Shown: in pieces, positions 20,584-31,500 of the stretch
Position numbering within the stretch: position 1 is the stretch's first letter
How the letters are laid out: each line of letters starts with the position of its first letter
Source: Candidatus Eiseniibacteriota bacterium
GTDB taxonomy: Bacteria > Joyebacterota > Joyebacteria > Joyebacterales > Joyebacteraceae
Assembly (NCBI GenBank): GCA_030622115.1
Contig: JAUXGN010000001.1
Coordinates: 62,001-126,000, forward strand
Reading direction: 5' to 3'
DNA length: 64,000 bases
The notes under the pieces: model-generated
Told to the model about the DNA's origin: nothing
Database searches by the model: none
Seen by the model: only the letters and a program-made list of their open reading frames with translations
Translations under genes and position numbers: made by a program

Positions 20584-21246
20584 ATGAAACGGGTAATGCC
20601 GAGGCGATTGGCCGTAGTCGTCATCATAGCTGCGGTTTTCGTTATGCCGCTTAGTGGGTGCTGGAACCCCTTTGCGCCCCCGAATGGCGACAACCCTGAT
20701 CCTCCCGACGAGGGTTTCCGCGAGAGAACGAGTCCCGAGAACGTCATCCACAATCTCATCCGGGCGCATACGGAGATGGAAGCCGAGTGGTATCTCGACT
20801 GCCTCGCGGATTCGTTCGAGTTCTGGTTGTATCCTGACGACGTTCACAACGACCCGACACTCCCATGGTCCTGGGACAAGGCCGAGGAGACAGAGGTCGC
20901 TCACGGCATGTTCGATGAGGGTACGAACATCGACTACATCACCCTGACGTTGACTCAGTATGGTGATGAGAGTGAGATTCCGGCCCAAGACCCGGCCGAC
21001 CCGTCCAGCTGGCAGTACGAGCACGTCACGGACCTGCGGGTCTTCATAGGCGATCTGCAGCTGTGGGCGAACGCCGGTGCGCGCTTCCTGTTTTCGGTTG
21101 ACCCCAATGAGACGGCGACCAACGGCGCTGATCTTTGGGAGATCGCGAAGTGGGAGGACATTGTCTTTAGTGGGCGGCTTCCCCACGATGGAGAGGGTGG
21201 CGAGGAGATTTCCATCGGGGTCCTGAAGGCGCGCTACCGCAAGTAG
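20584..21246 (+). CDS. Predicted lipoprotein, paralogue of the upstream gene
   Basis: Lipobox PLSGC; shares 'N.I...(Y)LDCL.DSFEF...P.D' and terminal G-V-[LV]-[KR]-x-x-[YH]-R with the upstream ORF; AAGGAG SD. Confidence 0.68.
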   Translation: MKRVMPRRLAVVVIIAAVFVMPLSGCWNPFAPPNGDNPDPPDEGFRERTSPENVIHNLIRAHTEMEAEWYLDCLADSFEFWLYPDDVHNDPTLPWSWDKAEETEVAHGMFDEGTNIDYITLTLTQYGDESEIPAQDPADPSSWQYEHVTDLRVFIGDLQLWANAGARFLFSVDPNETATNGADLWEIAKWEDIVFSGRLPHDGEGGEEISIGVLKARYRK

Positions 21247-21279
21247 GAACCTAGGTCTATACTGAACTGAAATCCGGAA

Positions 21280-21304
21280 GGGGGCGGGAGACCGCCCCCT
21301 TTTT
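21280..21304 (+). terminator. Rho-independent terminator
   Basis: GGGGGCGG-gaga-CCGCCCCC-TTTTT. Confidence 0.95.
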
Positions 21305-21434
21305 CTGTGTCATGTTGACTGGCGGGGCGTCTCCTCATAGAATCCACACTTGGGCAGATGAATGGCCCTCTGATTCCATGTGCCGGGGCAGCAGGCAGGG
21401 CACGCTGCATTTCCCTCCAACGAGGTTCGAGAGC

Positions 21435-22643
21435 TTGGCCAAGCAATCCAAGAAGGCGAAACGCGAGCAGAGAGCGCGGGCCATGTCACGCGTCCGTCTG
21501 TGGCTTCTGGTCATCGCGATGGGGATCATTGCTCTCTTTGTTGTCGCGGAGCTCCGGTCGAGCGGCAGGCTTGCTCAGTTCACATCGCGGATCTTCGATG
21601 GCGGAGATACTTCACGCCGCGCGGAGCGCATGAATGATGCGATAGACGGGGCTTTGGTCGTTCTCGGAATAGAGCGAGTGGAGAGCGTGCGGGAGGAACT
21701 GGACGAGGGCGGAGTGAAGCGAATCACCTGGGAGAAGAGCGGCCGCATTCCGATGGGAGAGAAGCTGTATCGCTGCAACCTCGAGATCACGAATGCAGTG
21801 CGCTCGGCGGGGGGAGAGATACTCCGGGTGCGCGAGAGTGACCCCGACTGGCGAGAACTTCGAACGCTCGACATGCGGTTCGGGATCAACGGTGTTGAGA
21901 CGCATCACCTGGTTCTGAGGGAGCCGGCCCCAGGGGCCAAGGCGCCCCGACAGCCGACAGCCGAAGACGGCCCCATGATCGCCATCGTGATCGATGATTT
22001 CGGCCACAATATGTCCGCGATGACGCGGGCGTTTCTGGCACTCGATGACCCCGTGACGATAGCGGTTCTTCCACACACACCTCACGCCCCGGCCGTGGCC
22101 GAGGCTGCGCATGAGGCGGGGAAGGAAGTGCTTGTTCATCTTCCCATGGAGCCCAAGGGCTACCCCGATGTTGATCCCGGCGACGGCGCCCTCCTGCTCT
22201 CGCAGTCGGCGTCCGAAATGGGAGAGATGGTTCGAGAGTGCATCTCCGATATTCCTCATGCCACAGGAGCCAACAATCACATGGGCTCCAGACTTACAGA
22301 GGACACTTCGGCGATGAGAAGCGTCATGTACGTTCTCAAGGAGCGGGGGTTCTTCTTTGTCGACAGCATGACAACCCCCCTCTCGGTGGCTCGAGCCGAG
22401 GCATCGCGTGCCGGAGTTCCTACGGCGCGCAGCAGCATGTTCCTTGATAGCACACTGGATGAGACGGGACGCAGAGACGTTGAAGGCAAGCTCAAGGCCC
22501 TTGAGGAACTCGCGAGAAGAAAGGGCGTTGCGATAGGCATCTGCCACCCCAGGCAAGAGACTTTGAACGCTCTGAAACGGATGCTCCCCGGGATGAGGGA
22601 GCGGGGATGCCGAATCGTGCCGGTCTCCAGAATCGTGCAATAG
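21435..22643 (+). CDS. Divergent polysaccharide deacetylase family protein (YibQ-like)
   Basis: TM segment then IAIVIDDFGHN, VLPHTPHAPAVAEAAHEAGKEVLVHLPMEPKGYP, TGANNHMGSRLTED, FFVDSMTTPLSVA. Start uncertain (TTG 21435 or ATG 21483). Confidence 0.88.
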   Translation: MAKQSKKAKREQRARAMSRVRLWLLVIAMGIIALFVVAELRSSGRLAQFTSRIFDGGDTSRRAERMNDAIDGALVVLGIERVESVREELDEGGVKRITWEKSGRIPMGEKLYRCNLEITNAVRSAGGEILRVRESDPDWRELRTLDMRFGINGVETHHLVLREPAPGAKAPRQPTAEDGPMIAIVIDDFGHNMSAMTRAFLALDDPVTIAVLPHTPHAPAVAEAAHEAGKEVLVHLPMEPKGYPDVDPGDGALLLSQSASEMGEMVRECISDIPHATGANNHMGSRLTEDTSAMRSVMYVLKERGFFFVDSMTTPLSVARAEASRAGVPTARSSMFLDSTLDETGRRDVEGKLKALEELARRKGVAIGICHPRQETLNALKRMLPGMRERGCRIVPVSRIVQ

Positions 22644-22696
22644 CCGGGCGCGTGCTTTTGCCCGGCCGCACCGCATGCTAATGAGGAGGAGTATCC

Positions 22697-23413
22697 ATGA
22701 GGTTGTCCGTCAATGTCGACCACGTTGCCACCATCAGGCAGGCACGCATGGCCAGTGAGCCCGATCCTGTGTGGGCGGCTGTAGAGGCGGAACTCGCCGG
22801 GGCCTGTGGGATCACGATCCATCTGAGGGGAGACCGGAGACACATTCAGGACCGCGACCTCAGGCTTATGAAGGAGACCGTCGCGGGCGTTCTGAATCTC
22901 GAGATGAGCACATCCGACGAGATGCTCGACATTGCGCGGGATGTGCGGCCCCAGATGTGTACGCTGGTTCCTGAGGGTGAAGGTGAGCTGACCACCCAAG
23001 GCGGGCTCGATATCATCTCGGAGGAGGAGAGTGTGCGCAAGGCCGTCTCCGTGCTCAAGGAGTCGGGAATCACGGTGAGTATTTTCATCGATCCGGATGT
23101 GGTCCAGGTTGGGCGTGCAAAGGCCGTTGGCGCTGACATCGTGGAGCTTCACACCGGCATCTACGCTGAGATCGGCGACCCGGATGAGATAGAGCGTGAG
23201 CTCGAGAAGGTGCGAGTCGCGGCGATAGCGGCTCAGGAGATGGGCCTGAGAGCCCACGGCGGGCACGGGCTCACCTATCTGAATATCAGCCGCATAGCGG
23301 CCATACGGGAGATCGACGAGCTGAGTATCGGTCACAGCGTCGTTTCCAGGGCGGTTCTGGTCGGAATGGGTGAGGCCGTGGCTGAGATGATCTCTCTCAT
23401 GGCAGGGGCCTGA
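22697..23413 (+). CDS. pdxJ: Pyridoxine 5'-phosphate synthase
   Basis: MRLSVNVDHVATIRQAR, GITIHLRGDRRHIQDRD, ELHTGIYA, AHGGHGLTYLN. Confidence 0.96.
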   Translation: MRLSVNVDHVATIRQARMASEPDPVWAAVEAELAGACGITIHLRGDRRHIQDRDLRLMKETVAGVLNLEMSTSDEMLDIARDVRPQMCTLVPEGEGELTTQGGLDIISEEESVRKAVSVLKESGITVSIFIDPDVVQVGRAKAVGADIVELHTGIYAEIGDPDEIERELEKVRVAAIAAQEMGLRAHGGHGLTYLNISRIAAIREIDELSIGHSVVSRAVLVGMGEAVAEMISLMAGA

Positions 23414-23452
23414 CTCAAGTTCCTGCTTGGGGGCTTGAGGGATCATTTTTCA

Positions 23453-23481
23453 TTGCCATCGCCCGCATCTCAAGCTATGAT
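23453..23481 (+). promoter_or_regulatory. Sigma70-like promoter upstream of secD
   Basis: TTGCCA - 17 nt - TATGAT. Confidence 0.6.
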
Positions 23482-23556
23482 ACAGAGTTATGTTTTGAAC
23501 TCGGGAACCACGTACCGCGTCTGGAACCGGAGGGGACGCGTCCGCGGAGGTAGTAG

Positions 23557-25203
23557 ATGACGTCGAACATGCGATGGAAGGTCATCCTGGTCCTGCTCGT
23601 TCTTGTTCTGGCGGCGTGGCGGTCATCGTACACGTTCCGCTTCCTGTCCATGAACGAGACTGAGAAGGAACAGATGGCGGCGGAGCAGCTCGAGGACCTC
23701 AAGGCGAATTCCCTCAGTTTGGGTCTCGACCTTCAGGGTGGAATGCACATTGTGCTAGAGGTGGACAAGGAGGGGCTTCCGGCGGATGAGGCGGTGGACG
23801 CGATGGAGCGCGCCGTTGAGGTTATCACGAACCGGATCGATCAGTTTGGTGTGGCTGAGCCATCCATTCAGATCGAGGGAGAGAACAGGATAATCGTTCA
23901 GTTGCCCGGCTTGAAGGATGAGCAGAGGGCGAAGCGGCTTATCGGGCGGACGGCCTTGCTTGAGTTTATTGCGGTTGCACCACCGGCCGAGACCGATATC
24001 GTCCTCCGATCGATCGACCGCGCGTTGATCGATACGCTCACGGCAAGTGGCGAGTTGTCGTTGGAGTCAGAGACAGGGCTTCCGCTGACCGAGGCGGAGC
24101 AGCTCGCAAAGGAGCACCCCTTCTCGATCCGCGCTCGCTACCTGCAGCAGCTTCCATTCTTTCTTGAGCGGGATGTGGAGTGGGCCCAAGAGCAGCTTGA
24201 GAGGATCGATCTCGACAACGTGTTGCCGGCCAATCCGACCGATCTGAGCGTGCCCCGCTACAGGATCGCCTGGGGGCAGGAGGCGCGGCAGTTCGGCACC
24301 GAGGAGAGATACCGGGCATTCTATGTTCTGGAGCGAGAGGCCATGCTAACGGGGTCGGCGATAGTCTCGGCAGACGTACGGCCGGGACTGGACCAGGAAA
24401 ACCCGAATGCGCCCGGGGTATCGATGAGGCTGTCGAGGGCCGGTGGGCGGACGTTTGCCAAGCATACGGGCTCGCACATCGGTGAGTATCTGGCGGTGGT
24501 TCTGGACGGTTCGGTGTACAAGGCTCCGGTCATCAAGTCCCGGATACCTGCCGGTACACCCACATCGATCACGGGCGGCTTCACGGACGAGGAGGCGAAG
24601 GATCTCGCGATCGTCCTGCGTGCGGGCAAGTTGCCGGCGCCCATGACCGTGATCGAGGAACGTACGGTCGGTCCATCACTCGGTAGAGACTCGATCACGC
24701 TTGGTCTCCGTGCAATGGTGATCGGTTTCATTCTCGTCGTCATATTCATGCTCGTTTACTACAAGGCGTCCGGCGGTATCGCCGTGGCTGCTCTTGTGGC
24801 CAACTTACTGATCGTCATCGGGATCATGGCAACGTTGCCTGTGAATCCGCGCCCGGCGCTTACGCTTCCAGGGCTCGCCGGTCTCATTCTCACGATCGGA
24901 ATGGCGGTCGACGCGAACGTGCTCATCTTTGAGCGCATTCGGGAAGAGCTGAGGAATCAGAAGACCGTCCGCGCAGCGATTCGTGACGGCTACGAGCGAG
25001 CGTTCATGACCATCATGGATGCCAATGTGACAACCCTGATCGCGGCGGCCGTGCTGCTTCGTTTTGGCAGCGGACCGGTCAAGGGGTTTGGGGTGACGCT
25101 CTCACTCGGGATCCTCGCGAGCATGTTCACCGCTATCGTGGCAACGAGGGTGGTGTTTGATCTCATCACTGTGAAGTGGAACATCAAGAAGCTGAGCATC
25201 TAG
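23557..25203 (+). CDS. secD: Protein translocase subunit SecD
   Basis: LGLDLQGGMHIVLEV, GMAVDANVLIFERIREEL. Confidence 0.96.
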   Translation: MTSNMRWKVILVLLVLVLAAWRSSYTFRFLSMNETEKEQMAAEQLEDLKANSLSLGLDLQGGMHIVLEVDKEGLPADEAVDAMERAVEVITNRIDQFGVAEPSIQIEGENRIIVQLPGLKDEQRAKRLIGRTALLEFIAVAPPAETDIVLRSIDRALIDTLTASGELSLESETGLPLTEAEQLAKEHPFSIRARYLQQLPFFLERDVEWAQEQLERIDLDNVLPANPTDLSVPRYRIAWGQEARQFGTEERYRAFYVLEREAMLTGSAIVSADVRPGLDQENPNAPGVSMRLSRAGGRTFAKHTGSHIGEYLAVVLDGSVYKAPVIKSRIPAGTPTSITGGFTDEEAKDLAIVLRAGKLPAPMTVIEERTVGPSLGRDSITLGLRAMVIGFILVVIFMLVYYKASGGIAVAALVANLLIVIGIMATLPVNPRPALTLPGLAGLILTIGMAVDANVLIFERIREELRNQKTVRAAIRDGYERAFMTIMDANVTTLIAAAVLLRFGSGPVKGFGVTLSLGILASMFTAIVATRVVFDLITVKWNIKKLSI

Positions 25204-25251
25204 CGACCCCCTGGAGCGGGTGAGGATAGCTCCGACACTGGAGGACACAAT

Positions 25252-26160
25252 ATGGAGTTTCTTGTCGGCACCAAATTCAACTTCCTCGGGCACCGCAGAG
25301 CTGCGTTTATTTTGTCAGCAGCGCTCATCCTCATCGGTGTCGTGTCGATAGTTGTTCAGGGTGGGCTGAAGCTGGGCATCGATTTCGCAGGCGGCGTTCT
25401 TCTGCAGGTGAGATTCGAGAACCCAGTGTCGGCGGAGGATATTCGTTCAACGCTCGACGCGATCGGTGTTGAGGAGGCCGAGATACAGCACTTCGGAGGT
25501 AATCGTGAGGCCATCATCCGGATGTCGGCCGAGTGGGCGGAGGAGCACGACGCGGCGGGAGAGGTCCTGACGGCGCTCGATGAGCGCATGCCCGACAACC
25601 CCGCTGAGTTCATGCGCGAGGAGCTGGTCGGGCCGAAGGTCGGGCAGGAGCTTCGCGGCAAGGCCGCCATGGCGATTCTCTATGCCCTCATTGGTATTCT
25701 TATCTACATCTCGATCAGGTTTGAGTTCAAGTTCGCAGTCGGTGCGGTCGCTGCGCTCGTTCACGATGTGGCGATCACACTCGGCTTCTTCTCGCTCAGT
25801 GGTCGCGGGTTGACGCTACCGGTCATTGCGGCACTTCTGACGATCGTCGGCTATTCGCTGAACGACACGATCGTCATCTACGACAGGATCCGCGAAGACA
25901 GAAGGAAGCTCTACGGAAAGAGCTTCGTGGATATCGTCAATATCAGTCTCAACGAGTCACTGAGCCGGACCGTTGTCACGTCAGTGACGACACTCCTTGT
26001 TGTCCTGTGCCTGTTCATCTTTGGTGGAGAGGTCATTAAGGACTTCGCATTCGCGCTCACGATCGGCATTATTGTCGGCACCTACTCATCGATCTATGTA
26101 GCCAGCCCGCTGGTCGTAGAGTGGCAGATAGCCGCGGAGGCCCGGAAGCACAGGAAGTAG
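25252..26160 (+). CDS. secF: Protein translocase subunit SecF
   Basis: LGIDFAGGVLLQVRF, GYSLNDTIVIYDRIRED, TLLVVLCLFIFGG. Confidence 0.96.
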   Translation: MEFLVGTKFNFLGHRRAAFILSAALILIGVVSIVVQGGLKLGIDFAGGVLLQVRFENPVSAEDIRSTLDAIGVEEAEIQHFGGNREAIIRMSAEWAEEHDAAGEVLTALDERMPDNPAEFMREELVGPKVGQELRGKAAMAILYALIGILIYISIRFEFKFAVGAVAALVHDVAITLGFFSLSGRGLTLPVIAALLTIVGYSLNDTIVIYDRIREDRRKLYGKSFVDIVNISLNESLSRTVVTSVTTLLVVLCLFIFGGEVIKDFAFALTIGIIVGTYSSIYVASPLVVEWQIAAEARKHRK

Positions 26161-26193
26161 ATCGTGGCGAGACGTTCACGAGAAGCACACCTT

Positions 26194-26225
26194 GGCGGCG
26201 CTCTTCGGGGCGCCGCCGTTTCTTC
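26194..26225 (+). terminator. Rho-independent terminator after secDF
   Basis: GGCGGCGC-loop-GCGCCGCC followed by gtttctt. Confidence 0.75.
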
Positions 26226-26352
26226 GTGCGCCAGGGGTGATGCGTATCGCTGGGGATGGCGCTGTCAGTCGGCGACTTGAGGAGGGATTGGGGTGTCGGC
26301 GGCAGGGGGTGAAGATCCCCTAGGATATCAGTGGTAGCGCATCCTCCCGATC

Positions 26353-26673
26353 ATGCTTGACTTCACTGGGCATACGGGTACGTATGAGACCGGGATCACC
26401 GGTGCCTACCCAGCAGGCTCGACTTTCTCCTGGTGGGGCGACTACCTCCTCACCGGAGACTCGTCGCTCGTTCGCCTGGATGTGACCGAGATGGTGGCGA
26501 TCTGGGCGGATGATGCGACAGCCAACCGTGGGTTCGTGTTGGCTCCATCGGCTGGCGAGGAAGGCAGTGTGCTGCCGGAGTTCGCCGGTGGCCTGCGGGC
26601 AGGCGTTGCCACACTGACTATCTGGTACACGCCGAGGGCGACGGAAGTCGAGCACGATGATGGCGATCGGTAG
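26353..26673 (+). pseudogene. Remnant of a DNRLRE-like secreted protein
   Basis: 106 aa without signal peptide that begins inside a DNRLRE-like fold (LDVTEMVAIWADDATANRGFVL); no upstream part in frame. Confidence 0.4.
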
Positions 26674-26732
26674 AGCGGCGTCGCACAGAGGCGATGCTCT
26701 TGTCCCGACCCTTCAGAGTGGAAGGGGATGAT

Positions 26733-27665
26733 ATGAAGGCGATAGTGGTTGCATTGGTGCTGGCGAGCGTGCTCCTTGTGATGTCATCTGCAGCCCAGGC
26801 CGGCACGATCTACTGGACGCTGGCCCACGAGTGGGCACCACAGGGGCACAGTAGCAGAATGGCAGCGGGCGATCTCGATGGAGATGGGGACATCGATATC
26901 TCGCTGTTTGACGCAACTCCCATTACCCAATTCTGGAATGTGGGAACACCCACGGAGCCCGCATGGCAACTTGGCCCCTCACCGTATCAGGATGTGCCAT
27001 CTTGCACTCAGCAGGTAGGTGGGTTGGGAGATCTTAATGCTGACGGCGATCTCGATCTCGTAATCACCTGTTGGTACGACGACTTCGTCCGCTTCTACTG
27101 GAACGTCGGGACGCCTCAGAATCCGGCATGGGCGGCAGACCTGTCGGTCTTTGATGGCGTGCCGTTCGGCGGCGCCCACGGTAGTCCGCGGCTTGCTGAC
27201 ATGGATGGTGATGGAGATCTGGACCTCATGCTGGGCAGCTGGACCGGAAGGATACGCTACGCCAGGAATGTAGGCACAGCATTCCGGCCGGCGTATGAAT
27301 ACGTGGGCTGGGTGGATGGCATTCCACAGGTTGGTGGCTCCAATCCGACGATAGCTTTGGGCGATCTCGACTCCGATGGCGATCTGGATCTTGTGCGCGT
27401 CTCGTATGGTACTTGGCCGGAGTGCTACGAGAACGTCGGAACACCGCAGGTGTTTGAGTTCGCAGAGAACCCGGACATGATGACCGGTGTGACTATTCCG
27501 CCCACCGGCTATGGCAAGGGTGTTGACCTCATGGACATCGATGCGGATGGAGATCCGGACATGATTCTCGCCAGAGGCTACGGCGAGAACCTCCTATTCC
27601 TGAACGGGGGCGCGACGCCGGTCGAGCGAACAAGTTGGGGTGTGATCAAGGCGGTGTATCGGTGA
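26733..27665 (+). CDS. Secreted FG-GAP/VCBS-repeat protein
   Basis: Signal peptide; repeated DLDGDGDIDI / DLNADGDLDLV / DMDGDGDLDLM / DLDSDGDLDLV / DIDADGDPDMI; tail TPVERTSWGVIKAVYR. Confidence 0.85.
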   Translation: MKAIVVALVLASVLLVMSSAAQAGTIYWTLAHEWAPQGHSSRMAAGDLDGDGDIDISLFDATPITQFWNVGTPTEPAWQLGPSPYQDVPSCTQQVGGLGDLNADGDLDLVITCWYDDFVRFYWNVGTPQNPAWAADLSVFDGVPFGGAHGSPRLADMDGDGDLDLMLGSWTGRIRYARNVGTAFRPAYEYVGWVDGIPQVGGSNPTIALGDLDSDGDLDLVRVSYGTWPECYENVGTPQVFEFAENPDMMTGVTIPPTGYGKGVDLMDIDADGDPDMILARGYGENLLFLNGGATPVERTSWGVIKAVYR

Positions 27666-27698
27666 TATGGAACAGACCGCGTCAAGCCGGACCTTTGG

Positions 27699-27727
27699 GG
27701 CCCCGTGTGCTTGCACGGGGTCCTGTT
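27699..27727 (+). terminator. Possible terminator hairpin
   Basis: CCCCGTG-tgcttg-CACGGGG followed by a weak T-containing tract. Confidence 0.4.
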
Positions 27728-27835
27728 GCTTGGCGCGCCAGGCATGGAGTCCGCGTGCAAACGCGTGGTGCGTAACGGTGGTGCGCCGGGTTATGATGGA
27801 AGGACCATCGAAGCCGTACTGCAAGGAAAGAGATT

Positions 27836-28558
27836 ATGCAGCGTAGACATCGGTCAGTGCATTCGTTTTTGGCGTCCCTACTGAGCCTCTCAGTGTTCGT
27901 GAACGTGGTTCTGTTCACTGGCGCTCTGCTGCCGATCTCGGCGGCCACGGCGAGTGACGTGGGGCGCGGGATCACGATCGCGCAACTCAAGTACCGCGGC
28001 GGTGGAGACTGGTACGCAAATCCGACGGCCCTGCCAAACCTGCTCACTGAGCTACGCCAGCGATCAGATTTGGATATCGCGACCTCGCCGGCCACCGTCT
28101 CACCCGGTGACGATGACATTTTCCTTCACCCCATCATCTACGTCACCGGCCACGGGCGAATACTCTTCAACGAAGAGGACGTCGGGAATCTGAAGACGTA
28201 CTTCGAGCGTGGCGGATTCATGTGGGTCGATGACAACTACGGTCTCGATCCCTATTTCAGAGCTGAGATAGCCAAGGTGTTGCCCGGGAGTTTCCTGGTT
28301 GAGCTTCCGTATGACCACGACATCTACCATTCATTCTACGATTTGCCGGAGGGTCTACCGAAGATCCACGAGCATGACGGCGGCCCGCCTCACGGATACG
28401 GCATCCATCTCGATGGCCGCATGGTCGTCTTCTACAGCTTCAACACGGACATAGGAGACGGCATGGAGGAGATGGAGGTTCACAACGATCCTCCGGAGAA
28501 ACACGAGGCCGCGCTCCGCATGGGAATGAACGTCATCGTCTACGCACTGACGCACTGA
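27836..28558 (+). CDS. DUF4159-domain protein
   Basis: Signal peptide; IAQLKYRGGGDWYANPTALPNLLTELRQRSDLDI...YVTGHG...GGFMWVDDN is DUF4159-like. Confidence 0.82.
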   Translation: MQRRHRSVHSFLASLLSLSVFVNVVLFTGALLPISAATASDVGRGITIAQLKYRGGGDWYANPTALPNLLTELRQRSDLDIATSPATVSPGDDDIFLHPIIYVTGHGRILFNEEDVGNLKTYFERGGFMWVDDNYGLDPYFRAEIAKVLPGSFLVELPYDHDIYHSFYDLPEGLPKIHEHDGGPPHGYGIHLDGRMVVFYSFNTDIGDGMEEMEVHNDPPEKHEAALRMGMNVIVYALTH

Positions 28559-28574
28559 GAGTGGGAAGGCCGGC

Positions 28575-31500
28575 ATGACGCGGATCGAGCAGAAGCACAC
28601 TGAACTTGTGGCCGTTATCGCGGGCATCTGGCGCCGCTCAAGACGGCACGTCGCGTTCACCGGGCTGATTCGCGCGCTGGTGCGTCCCCTGGCAGTCGCC
28701 ACCCTCATCCTTCTGGTCGATTCCCTCTTGCTTCTTCCGACGTGGCTTCGCGCCACAGGTGTCCTGCTGATCCTCGTGTCTCTTGGAGCCGGCGCCGCTC
28801 TCTGGTTCATTCGCCCGCTCTCAAGCAGATTCAATGCCGTCTCTGTGGCTGCCCGGATTGAGTCGAAGTTTCCTGACCTTGGCGAGAGACTTGAGTCCGC
28901 AACGGAACTATGGGACAAGCGCGGCGCTGGACGACACGGCTATTCGACGGCCTTCATCGATGCTCTCGTCACGGAGACGGCATCGGAGATTGCCGGAGTG
29001 GATCTGAGCCCGGCTGCGCGCGTTAGCGGGCGACGGCGAGCCGCACGCACACTCGGTCTGACAGTACTCGCATCCGTCGTCATCGTGGTTGCGCTTGGGT
29101 CACGTGTCGGACCGGCGGCAGAGAGACTCCTTCACCCGTTTGCACGCGTGGAGCGGATCTCCGTGGGCATAGCGGTGGAACCGGGAGACACGGAACTCGT
29201 TGCAGGGGAGAACCTCCTGGTGACGGCCGTCGTCACGGGGCCTGCGGACGCCCCGGCGATGCTCGTCTTCCAGTTCGAGGGAGAGGCCGTTCTGGAGCGT
29301 GCGATGCGGGAGGCAGGGGAGACGGCTGTGGCGCGTGGGATGATGGGGCAAGGGGAGACGGTTGTGGGACGGGGGACGATGGAGCAAGAGAAGACGGATG
29401 AAGCCGTAGGGCAGGAGTCTCGCGGGCGGAAGTACGAAGCGTCGCTCATCGACGTACGCACACCTCTCACATACTCAATCACGGCCGGCGATGTGCAAAG
29501 CCCGTGGTTCCGGGTGAACGTTCTGGAGCGACCGTTTGTATCGAGCATCCGCCTTGACTACACGTTTCCCTCCTACAGCGGACTGGTTCCGAGAACCATC
29601 GATGAGAACAACGGCGATATCACCGCGCTCAAAGGGTCAGAGGTCACTGTGACGATCACTGCAGGCAAACCTCTGGAAGCGGCGGCTCTGTTGATGGGCT
29701 CCGGGCGTCGCATCGATCTTTCCCGCCGCGGCCCGAGCACGTTCACCGGTGTGATAGCCGTGGGCGGGAGCGACACGTACTCGATCGAACTCCGGGATGC
29801 CGATGGCCTTTTCAATCGGACGCCACCTGTCTATTCGATCGTGGCAGTCCGTGACGAGTATCCGCTCGCGAAGATAGTAGAGCCGGGCGAGGACCGTGAA
29901 GTCCCACACGACATGATGCTGCCGCTCACGACATCCGCAATAGACGACTACGGTATTTCCAGATTGAGGCTCCACTACGCGCTCTCGGGAGGAGCCGAAG
30001 AGCACACGATCTCTCTCGCGGAGTTTGGGACGCGTGGAGGGCGGGAGGTGGTGCACGATTCCGTCTGGGATCTGAGCGAGACAGGCATCATGCCCGGCTC
30101 GGCTCTCGTCTACTTTGTGGAGGTTGTCGACAACGACCTTGTTGGAGGACCGAAGAGCGCAGAGACCGAGAGCTACCTGGTTCGCTTCCCCTCCATGGCC
30201 GAGATATACAGTGAGGTGACAGGCGAGCAGGACGACATCATCGACGAGCTGGATGATCTCCTTTCTGAGCAGGAAGAACTCAAGGATGAGTTTGAGGAAC
30301 TCCGAGATGAGGTGTTGAGCGATCCAGAGATGGATTGGCAGGAGGAAGAGAGGGTCGAGCAGGTCCTTGAGAACCAGGAGGAAGCGTCGGAGCGCGTCGG
30401 CGAAATGGCATCACGTATGTCGCAGCTCTCCGACAGGATGACCGAGACGGACAGAGTAACGCTCGACACCCTCGAGAAGATGGATGAGATCTCGCAACTC
30501 ATGGAGGAAGTGGCTACCGACGAGATGCGCGAGTTGCTTCAGGAAATCAGAGACGCAATGCGAGAGATGCGCCCCGAGCAGGTGGCCGAAGCGATGAGCG
30601 AGATGACATTCACGCAGGAGGATTACCTCAAGAGGCTCGAGCAGACCCTCAATCTCCTGAAGAGAGTGAAGGCGGAGCAAAGTCTGAAGGACGTCGCGAA
30701 CCGCGCGGAGCGTCTGGCTGAGCAGGAACAGCGTGTCGCCGACAAGAGCGGGGAATCCCCGGGGCAGGAGCAGTGCGAGACCATGGCCGAGCGGCAGGAG
30801 CAGCTTCGCGAGGACGCCGAACGGTTGAGGGAAGATCTTGAGAGCGCCATCGCCGACATGGAGAAGGTCGATCCGGAGACCGCCGCCGAGATGCGGGAGG
30901 CCGCGTCGGAGCTCGACAAGGCGGAGACGCTCGAAAAGATGCAGGAGGCTGCCGAGAAACTCGCCGGGATGAAACCGCAAGAGGCTTCCTCTCAGTGCCA
31001 GTCGGCTGCCAGCGATCTCAAGGCCCTCTTCACGAAGCTCTCGTCATGTCAGGGGGGGATGTCGTGCAGCATCCAGCAGCGAGATCGTGAGACCGTGTTG
31101 CGGGCGATCGGGGAGCTTCTTGGTGTGTCGCAAGAGCAGGAGGAGATCCTGTCCGCGGTCGAAGAGAGGCAACGCGTGCCCCGAGGCGAACTCGTCGAGC
31201 TCGTTGCGAAGCAGACCGACCTGGCTGAGTCGGTGTCATTCGTCGCCGAACGCATGTTCAGAGTATCCAAGGATTCCTTCCGGATTGATGCAGGCCTCTA
31301 TCGGATCTTCGGCATCATTGAGATGGCCATGGGCAGGTCTTCGGCGGCCCTGGCCGACGGTCCGATATCCGGAGCACGAAAAGAGGCGAAGAACGCGCTC
31401 GGCCGCGTGAACTTCCTTATTGTGAAGCTGCTTACCGCAAATCAGTCGAGTTCATCAAGTGGATCCAGCGGTGCGCTTGAACAGATGATGCAGCAGTTGC

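Noticed and set aside
26320-26352. tRNA-like D-arm string 'atatcagtggtagcgcatcc'
   Set aside because: The D-stem does not pair, and no T-arm, acceptor stem or anticodon arm follows; likely coincidence or a very degraded remnant.
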